Shown: positions 44,050-53,256, counted from the first letter of the stretch. The stretch is 64,000 nucleotides of DNA from Anditalea andensis (GCF_000714815.1 NZ_JMIH01000022.1:1-64000), one strand, 5' to 3'. Numbers and translations are program-made. Notes: generated by a model not told the origin, from the letters alone.

Positions 44050-44613
44050 ATGATTTTAAGAATATTAATGCTCTTTATTGCCACAGCTGTATTGGTTTCA
44101 TGCGAATCAGGAGAAGATGAACTGCTAAAGAATCCGGTTCAGATAGATAACTACTTTCCGTTGTCTCAATTTATAGATAGGCAAATAGGTCTTTTGGATG
44201 GAAGAAAAATAGGAAAGGAAATTAATATCAATGGAGAAAAGCAGCATCTTGAACAGGTGTTGAATGTGCAGGATTGGAGAGAAGAGTTTGATTGGCTGAT
44301 ACAGTCTGATATCAATAAAGCTTCATTAGCCCAGTCTTATCATACTGAAGAGCAGGGTAACAGGATAGCACACACGCTTAAATCAGGCGAACAGGGTACA
44401 CTTCAACAAATGGAAATTCTATATGAAGGAGATCAGGTCAAGGAAATTAACATTATTTCTTCCCGAAAAAATACGTTTTATCAGTCAAAGGCTATCGGTA
44501 GATTGACGGTAAGTGGAGACGGATTGATAGATTTCTACAGTTTGGAGAGCATTCAGAAAGTATGGTTTTTAGAACCCAATAATTTAATAGTAAATAGCCG
44601 TGTACATGATTAA
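44050..44613 (+). CDS. Lipoprotein of unknown function coupled to gpmI
   Basis: A 187-residue lipoprotein: the signal peptide ILRILMLFIATAVLVSC ends in lipobox LVSC with the Cys near residue 18. The mature part is mostly beta strand, with QMEILYEGDQVKEINIISSRKN and LTVSGDGLIDFYSLESIQKVW. I do not recognise a named family. It starts 1 base after gpmI, so it must be cotranscribed with it, though the link in function is not evident. Confidence 0.8.
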   Translation: MILRILMLFIATAVLVSCESGEDELLKNPVQIDNYFPLSQFIDRQIGLLDGRKIGKEININGEKQHLEQVLNVQDWREEFDWLIQSDINKASLAQSYHTEEQGNRIAHTLKSGEQGTLQQMEILYEGDQVKEINIISSRKNTFYQSKAIGRLTVSGDGLIDFYSLESIQKVWFLEPNNLIVNSRVHD

Positions 44614-44696
44614 TTTACTTTTAGATTTGAAATAAGCTTAATAGTATATAAGTTATACACATATTCAGCTTCTGTGGGGTAAGCAGGAATGCTAAA

Positions 44697-44744
44697 ATTA
44701 AAATGTGGATAAGTGGTGGCTACTCCATTTATCCACATTTTAAT
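44697..44744. terminator. Long two-way terminator with a 16-bp perfect stem
   Basis: ATTAAAATGTGGATAA (44697-44712) pairs exactly with 44729-44744 around a 16-base loop. It lies between the convergent lipoprotein and nhaD genes. It ends in A or U runs in both directions. Confidence 0.75.
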
Positions 44745-44811
44745 TCATCATAAAACCCTACTGATCAATATGGTATGTGGATGGTTAAAGATTTTTTATA
44801 GATCCATCCAC

Positions 44812-46332
44812 CTAAACAAATGCGAAAAATATCAGCCATGTGATGATCAGTATAGGTAGTAGAATGGGAAGCGAGAACCTTAGGATGTATCCAAAGAATG
44901 AAGGCATTTTTATACCATTCTGTTCTGCTATAGATTTTACCATAAAGTTAGGTCCGTTTCCTATATAAGTCATGGCCCCAAAAAATACAGCTGCTATAGA
45001 TATGGCCATCAGTTCGAAAGATGAATTCTCATATCGATCTAAAGCAAAATCTTGAACCATAGCTACGCTATTGATATCTGCACCCTGAGAAGCCATGGCT
45101 GCAGCTAAGAAATTAAGATAGGTAGGGGCATTATCCAAGAAACCTGAAAGTAGTCCTGTCCCCCAAAAGAGCGTATTATGGGTGATGAGTGCTGCCCCTT
45201 CTGGTGATTTAGCAAACGCTCCTACGAGCTCGAGTGCAGGCATCATCGTTCCAAAAATCCCTATAAATATAAAGGCCACTTCCCTAATGGGTTCAAAATT
45301 GAATTCATTCCCTCGTATGGCTTTTTGATCTGCAAATCTGTAGGAGAAATAGGCTACGCTAAGCATAATCAGTTCTCTCAAGAATGAAAATTGCTGCCCG
45401 TCATATTCTATAGCAGGCACCCATTCCAATACATTTGGGTCTAAAAAAACAGATAAAATGATCACTAACAACCATAAAAAGTTTTTAGAACCGATTAGTG
45501 AAAACTTATTGGTATAAATTTCTGGTTCTACAGGATATTCTGCCCCCAAATTTCCATACTTTCGATCGATAAAATAGAAAATTAAAGATAGGAAGCCGAG
45601 CACAAACACCCATGCGGGCCAATTATGTGTCAATGTCCAAAAGAATGGCACCCCTTTCAAAAATCCTAGAAATAAGGGAGGATCTCCGATTGGCGTAAGT
45701 GAACCGCCTACATTGCTCACCATAAATATAAAGAATATGATATGGTAAGGCTGGATTTTTGATTTGTTTAACCTTATAAACGGTCTTATGAGAAGCATGG
45801 ATGCGCCAGTCGTGCCTATTAAATTAGAGATAAGTGCTCCTATTATCAGAAGTGCGACATTAGCTAAGGGGGTAGATTTTTTATCTATTTCTATTAATAT
45901 ACCACCGGATGCGATATATAGGGAAGCTAAAAGTGCTATAAATTGGACATATTCAGCTAATGCATGTACAGGTTGGTGTACATTATGCAGTATAAATAAG
46001 TAATAAAGCACTACTATGGCAGCAAGTCCTACAGCGACTTTTGGATAGTTATGGTGCCAGAAATGTTCATAAAACAGTGGTCCGGTAGCAATCATCAACA
46101 GTAACAAAACAAATGGAACTACAAGCCATACAGGTGCATGACCGTGTTCATCTAAATGTTCTGGTTCTAATATGGATTCAGGCACCTCATCCGTGTCCAG
46201 ATCTTGGACGTTTTCCTCATATTCAGGATTGGTTTGTGATGTGGAAGGATTTTGCTGGGCAGCCAGATTTGAGCAGGGTGCTATTACCGCTAGAAATATA
46301 AGCAGGGATAAGACACCAAATAATTTCTTCAT
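44812..46332 (-). CDS. nhaD: NhaD-type sodium:proton antiporter
   Basis: A 506-residue transporter of the NhaD branch of the ion-transporter superfamily. It has a signal-like N-terminus, an acidic stretch (about 30-60) and about 12 helices. Signatures are LLIIGALISNLIGTTGASMLLIRPFI, FIFMVSNVGGSLTPIGDPPLFLGFLKGVPF, GLLSGFLDNAPTYLNFL and AMTYIGNGPNFMVKSIAEQ, all typical of NhaD. It exports sodium or lithium in exchange for protons, which suits a marine or alkaline setting. Read alone from a likely -7 element at 46362. Confidence 0.93.
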   Translation of the reverse strand: MKKLFGVLSLLIFLAVIAPCSNLAAQQNPSTSQTNPEYEENVQDLDTDEVPESILEPEHLDEHGHAPVWLVVPFVLLLLMIATGPLFYEHFWHHNYPKVAVGLAAIVVLYYLFILHNVHQPVHALAEYVQFIALLASLYIASGGILIEIDKKSTPLANVALLIIGALISNLIGTTGASMLLIRPFIRLNKSKIQPYHIIFFIFMVSNVGGSLTPIGDPPLFLGFLKGVPFFWTLTHNWPAWVFVLGFLSLIFYFIDRKYGNLGAEYPVEPEIYTNKFSLIGSKNFLWLLVIILSVFLDPNVLEWVPAIEYDGQQFSFLRELIMLSVAYFSYRFADQKAIRGNEFNFEPIREVAFIFIGIFGTMMPALELVGAFAKSPEGAALITHNTLFWGTGLLSGFLDNAPTYLNFLAAAMASQGADINSVAMVQDFALDRYENSSFELMAISIAAVFFGAMTYIGNGPNFMVKSIAEQNGIKMPSFFGYILRFSLPILLPILIITWLIFFAFV

Positions 46333-46361
46333 TCAGGTTCGAGTGATATATAAAATATTTT

Positions 46362-46369
46362 CAAATTTA
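46362..46369 (-). promoter_or_regulatory. Candidate -7 element of nhaD
   Basis: Minus-strand TAAATTTG matches TAnnTTTG exactly and lies 30 bases before the start codon. No -33 TTTG at the right spacing. Confidence 0.35.
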
Positions 46370-46496
46370 AAGATTAGAATCATCTTTTAATGTATTACAA
46401 ATCATTTTGGGTCTTATTTTTTATGAGAGGCAAATTTCTAGACATATTCGCCTTATCTATAAAAGGAGAGGAATGCTGTGCCCAAATCCTTCTTTT

Positions 46497-47723
46497 TTAT
46501 ACAAGTTGATTAAGGGCAATTTCAAATGATGATTGTGCTATTTTGGTCCTGGTCGGATTGATGGCATGTGTTTTTTTCAAAGCCTTTGCTATGGTCCTGC
46601 TCACATCCTTAAAAATAGCATCGTCAGTTAATTCTACTTTTTCTGACATGAGATAGGCAAAGACCCTTGCCATGCCACAGTTGGCTATGAAATCTGGGAT
46701 TACCGCTATTTTTTCGTCTGCAAACAACCCTGTAGGGCCGAAAAATATCTCCGGGTCTGAAAATGGGACATTTGCCCCACAAGAGATGACCTCCAGTCCA
46801 GCATTTGTCATTCTTTCTACCTGGTGTTTTGATATCAATCTGGATGCTGCTGCCGGTATAAAAATCTCGCTCTTCAAATCCCATATGAGCTCATTGATTT
46901 CTATATATGGGATTAGATGTTCAGCTACCAACCTATTTCCTTCCCGATTAAGGAAAAGGGTGCGTATTTCGTCCAGCGAAAAACCTTCTTGCTTGACCAA
47001 ACCGCCTTCTCTGTCTATGATTCCTACTATCTTAACACCTTCTACTGCCAGAAAACAGGCTGCTGCAGCACCTACATTGCCCCATCCCTGTATGACTGCC
47101 CGCTTTCCTTTTAGCTGTCCCCCCCATATTTTATAATAATGTCTAACAGCTTCCGCTACTCCAAACCCTGTGATCATATCCGCCACGGTATATTTTTTTA
47201 TACCGTTTGGCGTATAATGCGGATCTTCCAATACTTTGGAAACCCCTTGTCTTAACTGACCTATTTTTCTGATCTTTTGGGGTTCGGTGGCATTGAAATG
47301 TCCATTCACAACACCTTCCTGGGGATGCCACAGTCCATATGATTCCGTTATCGGTATGACCTCATGGATTTCATCTATATTTAAATCACCTCCGGTGCCA
47401 TAATAATTTTTCAGAAGAGGCATGACTGCTTTATACCATCTTTTGAGAACATCGTTTTTTCTTGGATCAGCCGGATCAAAGTTTATACCTGATTTTGCTC
47501 CTCCAATGTTGGGCCCAGATACTGTAAATTTTATTTCCATGGTTTTAGCCAGCGATTCTACTTCACGCTTATCCAAACCCTTCCTCATACGTGTACCACC
47601 TCCAGCTGCTCCTCCTCTCAGAGAATTGATGACTACCCACCCCTCAGCTTCAGTCTCACTGTCACTCCATTCAAAAACTATTTCCGGTTGCTTATTTTCA
47701 AACTTGGCTAATAACTCTTTCAT
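46497..47723 (-). CDS. Glu/Leu/Phe/Val dehydrogenase family protein
   Basis: A 408-residue oxidoreductase that deaminates an amino acid to its 2-oxo acid with NAD(P). Substrate-site motifs are AGGGTRMRKGL and GPNIGGAKSGINFDP (catalytic Lys), then GTGGDLNIDEIHEV. The Rossmann domain has VIQGWGNVGAAAACFLA. The dinucleotide site is followed by FIPAAASRLI and CGANVPF. It is close to Glu dehydrogenases and the Leu/Val/Phe relatives; substrate and cofactor cannot be fixed by eye. It is unlinked to the amt gene. A -7 element lies about 25 bases upstream. Confidence 0.88.
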   Translation of the reverse strand: MKELLAKFENKQPEIVFEWSDSETEAEGWVVINSLRGGAAGGGTRMRKGLDKREVESLAKTMEIKFTVSGPNIGGAKSGINFDPADPRKNDVLKRWYKAVMPLLKNYYGTGGDLNIDEIHEVIPITESYGLWHPQEGVVNGHFNATEPQKIRKIGQLRQGVSKVLEDPHYTPNGIKKYTVADMITGFGVAEAVRHYYKIWGGQLKGKRAVIQGWGNVGAAAACFLAVEGVKIVGIIDREGGLVKQEGFSLDEIRTLFLNREGNRLVAEHLIPYIEINELIWDLKSEIFIPAAASRLISKHQVERMTNAGLEVISCGANVPFSDPEIFFGPTGLFADEKIAVIPDFIANCGMARVFAYLMSEKVELTDDAIFKDVSRTIAKALKKTHAINPTRTKIAQSSFEIALNQLV

Positions 47724-47745
47724 ATATTCGGGTTTATGCTATGGA

Positions 47746-47753
47746 CAAAAATA
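47746..47753 (-). promoter_or_regulatory. Candidate -7 element of the amino-acid dehydrogenase gene
   Basis: Minus-strand TATTTTTG matches TAnnTTTG; a TTTG lies 24 bases upstream, slightly too far. Confidence 0.35.
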
Positions 47754-47901
47754 TAAAAATTGTTGAAGTTTCTGATTCAAACACCAAGATTAACTTTTAG
47801 AGTTTCTTGTTTACAGTACGATAGTATGATTATAGTTAAGGCAGTATGCATTTATCGTCTATGTGAATTTACATTTAATGTCAATTGATGTATTCTACTG
47901 T

Positions 47902-48966
47902 TTAGCCATATATCACGCCACCTATACTGTCTCGGCTTGCGCCGGTTACAGTGCTCAGGCAGTTTATTTCTCCTCTTAATCTCAGGACCCCCAAAAATCC
48001 AAATATGAGTGCCTCTTTAAAATCAATTAATGTGCGGTCAGGAAGTACGACTTGAACTTTACCCTCCAAAGCCAATTTTAATTGATCTATGAAATAGCTA
48101 TGATAAGCACCCCCACCAGTGATTAGTAATCTATGATCATGTCGAGGTATAATGACTTGGCTGATCTGATAGGTATAGTGAGCTATTAATGTAGATAATA
48201 TATCTTCTATGTTTTCATTTTGCTTTTCTAGCAGCGGGATAAAATCTTTATCTATATCTTCTCTTCCCAGTGATTTACTTCCTGACTTTTTATAAAAGGC
48301 TAATTCGTTTAATTTATTTTCTAATTCTGGGATTGGCTTCCCACTTTTTGCCATCTTGCCATTTTCATCATAGGTTACGCCTGTCTTTGCGGCAAAATGA
48401 TTGAGGAGCAGGTTAAAGGGGCATACATCATATGCCACTAGGTTTGGTCCGTTATGGAAGGATATGTTGGCAATCCCCCCTAGGTTTAGGCAGTAATCAT
48501 ATTGGGGAAACAATAAGCTGTCACCTATGGGCACTAAAGGAGCCCCTTGTCCACCAAGCTGTACGTCTAGCATCCTAAAGTCATTGATCACCTTAATACC
48601 AGATGCTATATGCATACTCCACCCGTTTCCTATCTGAAAGGTGTTTCCTACATCCGGTGTATGAAAAACTGTATGCCCATGTGAAGCTATGGCGATAGGC
48701 GATAAGTCATGATCATGGCAGAATACTCTGACTTTTTCTCCGATCCATTTTCCAAAGGCTACGTCCAAGAGCCGTAAAGCTTCTCCTGATAGCATGTGAC
48801 TATTCGATAGCTGATATGCTAAAGTATCAGGAAAGGTTAGGGTTGCACTATGAGGCATTTCAAATGTCCATGTACCATCATAGTGAAACAAGCAAAAGGC
48901 TATGTCCAGTCCATCACCTGAAGTGCCAGACATCAATCCTATGATCGGGTAAGTAGTAGTATGCAT
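47902..48966 (-). CDS. anmK: Anhydro-N-acetylmuramic acid kinase
   Basis: A 354-residue sugar kinase of the Hsp70/actin fold that converts anhydroMurNAc to MurNAc 6-phosphate during peptidoglycan recycling. Motifs are IGLMSGTSGDGLDIAF at the N-terminus, ASHGHTVFHTP, LNLGGIANISF and LLITGGGAYHSYFIDQL. Length is normal. The start is only a few bases from the divergent coaX region. Its presence suggests active cell-wall recycling. Confidence 0.95.
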   Translation of the reverse strand: MHTTTYPIIGLMSGTSGDGLDIAFCLFHYDGTWTFEMPHSATLTFPDTLAYQLSNSHMLSGEALRLLDVAFGKWIGEKVRVFCHDHDLSPIAIASHGHTVFHTPDVGNTFQIGNGWSMHIASGIKVINDFRMLDVQLGGQGAPLVPIGDSLLFPQYDYCLNLGGIANISFHNGPNLVAYDVCPFNLLLNHFAAKTGVTYDENGKMAKSGKPIPELENKLNELAFYKKSGSKSLGREDIDKDFIPLLEKQNENIEDILSTLIAHYTYQISQVIIPRHDHRLLITGGGAYHSYFIDQLKLALEGKVQVVLPDRTLIDFKEALIFGFLGVLRLRGEINCLSTVTGASRDSIGGVIYG

Positions 48967-49094
48967 GTGGGTTAATGTTTGTTAAATCAAGGCAGATAAA
49001 GGTAAAATTAATCCTGAGAAATATTGAACAATTTTATAAATCACTAAATTTAGAACAAAATATAGCACACCCGCCAAAACTATCAGGAATACAT

Positions 49095-49820
49095 TTGAGA
49101 AATCTGATCATCGACATAGGAAATACACGCATCAAAGGTGGAGTATTTGAAAATGGAAAGTTAATTAGTGAATACTATTGGAAGGATATACATGAAGTAG
49201 AAAAGGTTTATCTCGAAAAGGGGATAGCGCATGTATTGGTAAGCTCTGTGAAAGAAAAGCAAAATGAATTCAGAGATATTCTGGATTTCCCTTTTATGTA
49301 TTTTGATAAAAACACACCTTTGCCTATTCTAAATCTATATAGTACTCCTGATACACTTGGATCTGATAGGCTAGCCGGTGTGGTCGGTGGCCTGTCCCTT
49401 GTGGGAAAAGGGCCTATACTGTCAATAGATCTGGGGACCTGCATTACCTATGATTTGCTTTCTGCTGATCTTGAATATTTAGGAGGTGCCATTTCTCCCG
49501 GTCTGGAGATGAGGGCATCTGCTATGGCTTTGCAGACCCGAAATCTTCCAAAGGTAGATTTAGTAGGCGGAGAATCGGTATCAGATATAGGAAATTCTAC
49601 CATAAGGGCTATTCAAGCAGGTATATATTATGGAGTAAAGGGAGAAATAGCTGAATTTATCAATAGTTATTCAGAAAAACACGAAAATTTAACCGTATTT
49701 CTTTGTGGAGGAGATGCAAATTTCTTTGAAAAATTAACAAAAGACCACATATTTGTAATCCCCAATTTGGTCCTTCATGGATTAAATAGAATTTTAACAT
49801 ATAATGTCGACAAAAACTAG
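49095..49820 (+). CDS. coaX: Type III pantothenate kinase
   Basis: A kinase of about 241 residues for the first step of coenzyme A synthesis. IIDIGNTRIKGGVF at the start, GSDRLAGVVGG, IDLGTCITYDLL, GGAISPGLEMRASAMALQT and FLCGGDAN are CoaX signatures. The frame is open back to an ATG at 48975, but the extra 40 residues are unlike the family and overlap AT-rich promoter-like DNA, so a TTG at 49095 (reading MRNLIIDIGN) is preferred; the ATG remains possible. Its last 17 bases overlap the outer-membrane protein gene, so they are cotranscribed. Confidence 0.92.
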   Translation: MRNLIIDIGNTRIKGGVFENGKLISEYYWKDIHEVEKVYLEKGIAHVLVSSVKEKQNEFRDILDFPFMYFDKNTPLPILNLYSTPDTLGSDRLAGVVGGLSLVGKGPILSIDLGTCITYDLLSADLEYLGGAISPGLEMRASAMALQTRNLPKVDLVGGESVSDIGNSTIRAIQAGIYYGVKGEIAEFINSYSEKHENLTVFLCGGDANFFEKLTKDHIFVIPNLVLHGLNRILTYNVDKN

Positions 49821-51087
49821 ACTGCTAATATTGAGCGTTTTCGGCGCTTTCATTATACATCAGCCATTACTGGCACAATCCAGTTCATCTACCTATAGTT
49901 CTATAGGTATGGGAGAATTTAATAATTCAGGATTTACTCAGAATCAAGGTATGGGTGGACTTGGTATCAGTTATGGCAATTCTTTTGGCGTAAACCATGT
50001 CAATCCAGCTCTATCTGTTCAGAATTATGCCTTTAATTTTCAGGCAGCGATTAATTATGAAAGGATTAATGCATCTTCAGCAGAAAATTCTGCAGATATT
50101 GATGGGGGAGGTTTAGGCTATGTGGCGATGTCATTTCCGATTAAGCCATCAAAAATGTCCTTGGGCCTTGGTTTAAATCAGGTTAGTTCGGTAAATTATA
50201 ACCTTACTTTCACAAACAGTATACCTAATTCCACCAATACAGCCACTAGCGTTATAAATGGGGACGGAGGGATAAGTGAAGCTTATCTTTCGACTGGTTT
50301 TCAGGTGGCAAAAAACTTAAATTTGGGTATTCAAGCTTCTTATATTTTCGGCTCCACTATCAGGAGAAATGTCCTTACTTTAAAAAATGAGCAGGGAGCA
50401 AATATAGGAGAAGAATCTGAATACTACGAAAGACTAACTGTAAATGATCTTTCTATCAAAGGTGGAGCCCATTATATGGCTAAAGTGGGGAACAGGAAAT
50501 TTCTGCACTTTGGTACCATATATCAGGTTTTTGGGGAATTGAATGCGAAGGAGTTTTCTAAGATGTCTAATCAAGGCCAGGCCAGCAATCCAGATGCTCC
50601 TGGAGATATATTAAGTAATGATTTACCGGGAACCATTTACTTACCTAATAGGTTAGGTTATGGCATAACTTATGAAAGGCTTAATAAATTCATGATAGGT
50701 TTGGAAGCCCAACATCAGAATTTCTCCACTTATCGTTCCTTTAATGGCGCGACCGGAGAGCTAAACAATAGTTTCAAGGTAGGTTTGGGAGGTCAATATA
50801 TTCCTGATTTGTTTTCTATGGAAAATGTATTTGCCCGTTCTATGTATAGGTTGGGTTTTGAATATGAACAAATGCCATATTTGGTTCAAAATACAGCCAT
50901 AAATGATCTTGGCATCAGTTTTGGTGCTTCGATTCCAATGAACAACCTGTCTTTAATGAACCTTGCATTTAAACTGGGGACGCGAGGTTCAGCAGATAAT
51001 AATTTGGTCAGAGAGAATTATATAAGAGTATCCTTAGGGTTTTCGATTAATGATAATAGTTGGTTCTATAAAAAAGTATTTGAATAA
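49804..51087 (+). CDS. Putative outer-membrane beta-barrel protein of unknown function
   Basis: A 427-residue exported protein. The signal peptide is LLILSVFGAFIIHQPLLAQ. The mature part is a repeating beta structure with many Gly, Asn, Ser and Tyr: YSSIGMGEFNNSGFTQNQGMGGLGISYGNSFGVNHVNPA resembles the opening of PorV/OmpP1-like barrels, and it ends IRVSLGFSINDNSWFYKKVFE, as outer-membrane barrels do. It overlaps coaX by 17 bases and precedes a TPR protein and lptC, an order recalled from other Bacteroidota. The role is unknown; the neighbours suggest outer-membrane building. Confidence 0.75.
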   Translation: MSTKTRLLILSVFGAFIIHQPLLAQSSSSTYSSIGMGEFNNSGFTQNQGMGGLGISYGNSFGVNHVNPALSVQNYAFNFQAAINYERINASSAENSADIDGGGLGYVAMSFPIKPSKMSLGLGLNQVSSVNYNLTFTNSIPNSTNTATSVINGDGGISEAYLSTGFQVAKNLNLGIQASYIFGSTIRRNVLTLKNEQGANIGEESEYYERLTVNDLSIKGGAHYMAKVGNRKFLHFGTIYQVFGELNAKEFSKMSNQGQASNPDAPGDILSNDLPGTIYLPNRLGYGITYERLNKFMIGLEAQHQNFSTYRSFNGATGELNNSFKVGLGGQYIPDLFSMENVFARSMYRLGFEYEQMPYLVQNTAINDLGISFGASIPMNNLSLMNLAFKLGTRGSADNNLVRENYIRVSLGFSINDNSWFYKKVFE

Positions 51088-51097
51088 ACTTTGAAAT

Positions 51098-52396
51098 ATG
51101 ATGAAAATTAAAATTGCCTTAGTAGGGCTGTTTTCCTTTGCTATAGCAGGGATGGTACAAGCTCAGGAGTGGAATTGGCCCACAGATCCACAAGCAGAAG
51201 CTAGAGCTAGAGAGTATAATGCTGCCTATAACGATTACCTGAATTCTGGTGATTTTGTAGCGGCCACTAGACCTCTCAACTGGCTATTGACCAATGCTCC
51301 CGATCTCAATGAGGCCTTGTATATCAATGGTGTTAAAGTATATGACGGTGCTGCCAAAGAGGTAGAAGATGATGCCCAAAAAAGAGTATATCAGGATTCA
51401 GTGATAACTCTTTATAATAAAAGAGCGGAACTATATAATAATGAGGATAAATGGATAGAAAATAAAGCTTATTACGCCTATAATTTCTACAAAGGAGATA
51501 GGAATAGAGTAGCTGATGCGGCTGCAGAATTTGAAAGGGCGTATGAAATACACGGTACGCTTACCTATAGCCTAGCACCGGCATATTTTGACCTGGTCTA
51601 TAGAAACTACGCCTATAAAGGTTATTCTGCCGATGAAGTTTTGGATAGGCTTACTATGGTAAATGAGATACTGGACAATGCTGAAGAAAGAGGCGAAAAT
51701 GTAGCTAATCAGCGAAGTACAGTAGAGCAATTAGTGGTGGCCATGGAACTAATTGATTGTGACTTTATTGAAAATAAATTAGGTCCAAGACTTCAGGCTG
51801 ATCCTTCCAATATGCAGTTGGCACAACAAGTATTTCAGTATTCTGTAAGGTATAAATGTACCAATACAGAAGCTTTTACAGCAGCATTGGAAATGATTGA
51901 TAATGACGATCCCACTTTCTCCACTTCTCAGGTTAGAGGGATGAGGTTTTATCAGAACAAAGAATATGGTAGGGCTATTGAATTGTTTGAAAAAGCACTT
52001 ACTTTGGCCAATACTGACGAGCAAAGGGGTGATGTTCATTATGACATAGCCCGGGCTAATTCTGCTATGAACAGAAAGTCTCAGGCTAGAGCTGCAGCAC
52101 TTAAAGCTGCTGAACTTAACAGAGATAAATCAAGTGATGCTTGGGGACTTATAGCAAACTTATATATGGCTTCCTCTTCAGACTGTAGAGGTGGTCAGAG
52201 CAGGGTAAAAGATCAGTCTATATTCATAGCCGCTCATGAAGCTTTTAGAAGAGCAGGTGATAATAGTGGAATGGCTAACGCCAGAGCTAGATTCCCTTCT
52301 AAAGAAGAACTGTTTACTGAAGGCTTTCAAGTAGGTGAATCAGTAAATACGGGCTGTTGGATAGGTGAGTCTGTCACCCTTGCCACTAGAGATTAA
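51098..52396 (+). CDS. Exported TPR-repeat protein
   Basis: A 432-residue exported protein. The signal peptide is IALVGLFSFAIAGMVQAQ. Helical TPR-type repeats fill the chain: YNDYLNSGDFVAATRPLNWLLTNAPDLNEALYINGV, ADAAAEFERAYEIHGTLTYSLAPAYFDLVYRNYAYKG, GMRFYQNKEYGRAIELFEKALTLANTDEQRGDVHYDIARANSAMN, AALKAAELNRDKSSDAWGLIANLYM. It has two Cys-containing C-terminal motifs (DCRGGQSR and NTGCWIG). It is 10 bases after the outer-membrane protein gene. A terminator follows it. Partner unknown. Confidence 0.85.
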   Translation: MMKIKIALVGLFSFAIAGMVQAQEWNWPTDPQAEARAREYNAAYNDYLNSGDFVAATRPLNWLLTNAPDLNEALYINGVKVYDGAAKEVEDDAQKRVYQDSVITLYNKRAELYNNEDKWIENKAYYAYNFYKGDRNRVADAAAEFERAYEIHGTLTYSLAPAYFDLVYRNYAYKGYSADEVLDRLTMVNEILDNAEERGENVANQRSTVEQLVVAMELIDCDFIENKLGPRLQADPSNMQLAQQVFQYSVRYKCTNTEAFTAALEMIDNDDPTFSTSQVRGMRFYQNKEYGRAIELFEKALTLANTDEQRGDVHYDIARANSAMNRKSQARAAALKAAELNRDKSSDAWGLIANLYMASSSDCRGGQSRVKDQSIFIAAHEAFRRAGDNSGMANARARFPSKEELFTEGFQVGESVNTGCWIGESVTLATRD

Positions 52397-52420
52397 TAAA
52401 AATTAACATATAAAAATTTG

Positions 52421-52448
52421 GAGAGCGGTGAATAGCCGCTCTCTTTTT
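52421..52448 (+). terminator. Terminator after the TPR gene
   Basis: An 8-bp GC-rich stem GAGAGCGG / CCGCTCTC (plus one G-U pair) with a short loop is followed by six T. It may be leaky, as the next genes continue the same conserved order. Confidence 0.85.
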
Positions 52449-52481
52449 TGTGTTGTATATCTACACTATAAATTAAATACG

Positions 52482-52489
52482 TAGATTTG
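52482..52489 (+). promoter_or_regulatory. Candidate -7 element for lptC
   Basis: TAGATTTG matches TAnnTTTG exactly but ends only 3 bases before the ATG at 52493, so a transcript from it would be leaderless or start further in. Confidence 0.3.
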
Positions 52490-52492
52490 CAT

Positions 52493-53029
52493 ATGAAATA
52501 TTTATGTTTCGTTTTCATTACTATCTTATTATTGGTTTCCTGTAGAGAAGATGTAGATCCAAGTCAGCTGGAAAACTATGAGGGCCCTATCAGGATAAGT
52601 AGGCACATGGAAATGCTGCATAGTGATTCTGCCATCGTTAGGACTAAGCTGATGGGGGATCTCCAGTTGGAATTTCAAGAAGGTGATTTCGAGTTTCCAG
52701 AAGGGATAGAAATCCATTTTTACGAAATAGATGGTCAAATATCCACTACTATTCAAGCAGATAAGGGGTTTTATGACAGAAAAGCTGACTTATATAGGGG
52801 GGAAGGGGATGTAAGGGTGAATAACATTGCTAAAGACCAAAAACTTAATTCCGAAGAACTTTATTGGAATCCTGTAGAAAAATTGATTTTTACTGAAAAA
52901 TTTGTTACAGTACAGGAAAAAGGCAGGATCATAAATGGAACGGGTCTGGAAGCAGATGAAGGGTTTAATGATTACATAATAAAAAAACCTACCGGTATAT
53001 TACCTATACCGGGAGAGGAGGACAATTGA
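52493..53029 (+). CDS. lptC: LPS export protein LptC
   Basis: A protein of 178 residues with a lipobox LLVSC in its signal peptide (Cys near residue 16), so it is probably a lipoprotein. The core is an LptC/OstA-type beta-jellyroll: YEGPIRISRHMEMLHSDSAIVRTKLMGDLQLEFQEGDFEFPEGIEIHFYE, TIQADKGFYDRKADLYRGEGDVRVNN and LNSEELYWNPVEKLIFTEKFVTV. It passes lipopolysaccharide from the inner-membrane LptBFG complex to LptA. An in-frame start two codons earlier exists. Its stop overlaps the next start (TGATG). Confidence 0.88.
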   Translation: MKYLCFVFITILLLVSCREDVDPSQLENYEGPIRISRHMEMLHSDSAIVRTKLMGDLQLEFQEGDFEFPEGIEIHFYEIDGQISTTIQADKGFYDRKADLYRGEGDVRVNNIAKDQKLNSEELYWNPVEKLIFTEKFVTVQEKGRIINGTGLEADEGFNDYIIKKPTGILPIPGEEDN

Positions 53030-53256
53030 TGGATATAAAAGATGTAATTTTGCTATCAGTCGGTGCTGCATTGATCATAGTGGGTATTCAACTTTCATTT
53101 ACACAGGGTGCAGGAGTTTCTTATCCTGTTTTTATGTTTGCAGTGGCTTTCTTATTCTGGTTTAAATACAGAAGGGATGTGGCTAATGAAAAGAAGAATA
53201 AAGAGGAATCCACCACAAGAGACAATCTGGGGCAAACCAGAAAAAGAAAACGTTAA
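53029..53256 (+). CDS. Small membrane protein between lptC and the CBS protein
   Basis: A 75-residue protein with two hydrophobic helices (VILLSVGAALIIVGIQLSF, VSYPVFMFAVAFLFWF) and a basic tail (RDVANEKKNKEESTTRDNLGQTRKRKR). Its ATG overlaps the lptC stop and its TAA overlaps the next ATG, so it is tightly coupled to both. I do not recognise a family; it may help LptC or the CBS protein. Confidence 0.75.
   Translation: MDIKDVILLSVGAALIIVGIQLSFTQGAGVSYPVFMFAVAFLFWFKYRRDVANEKKNKEESTTRDNLGQTRKRKR

Noticed and set aside
46672-47136. A 154-codon open frame on the plus strand
   Set aside because: It lies antisense within the amino-acid dehydrogenase gene, has no recognisable motif, and reflects codon bias of the real gene.
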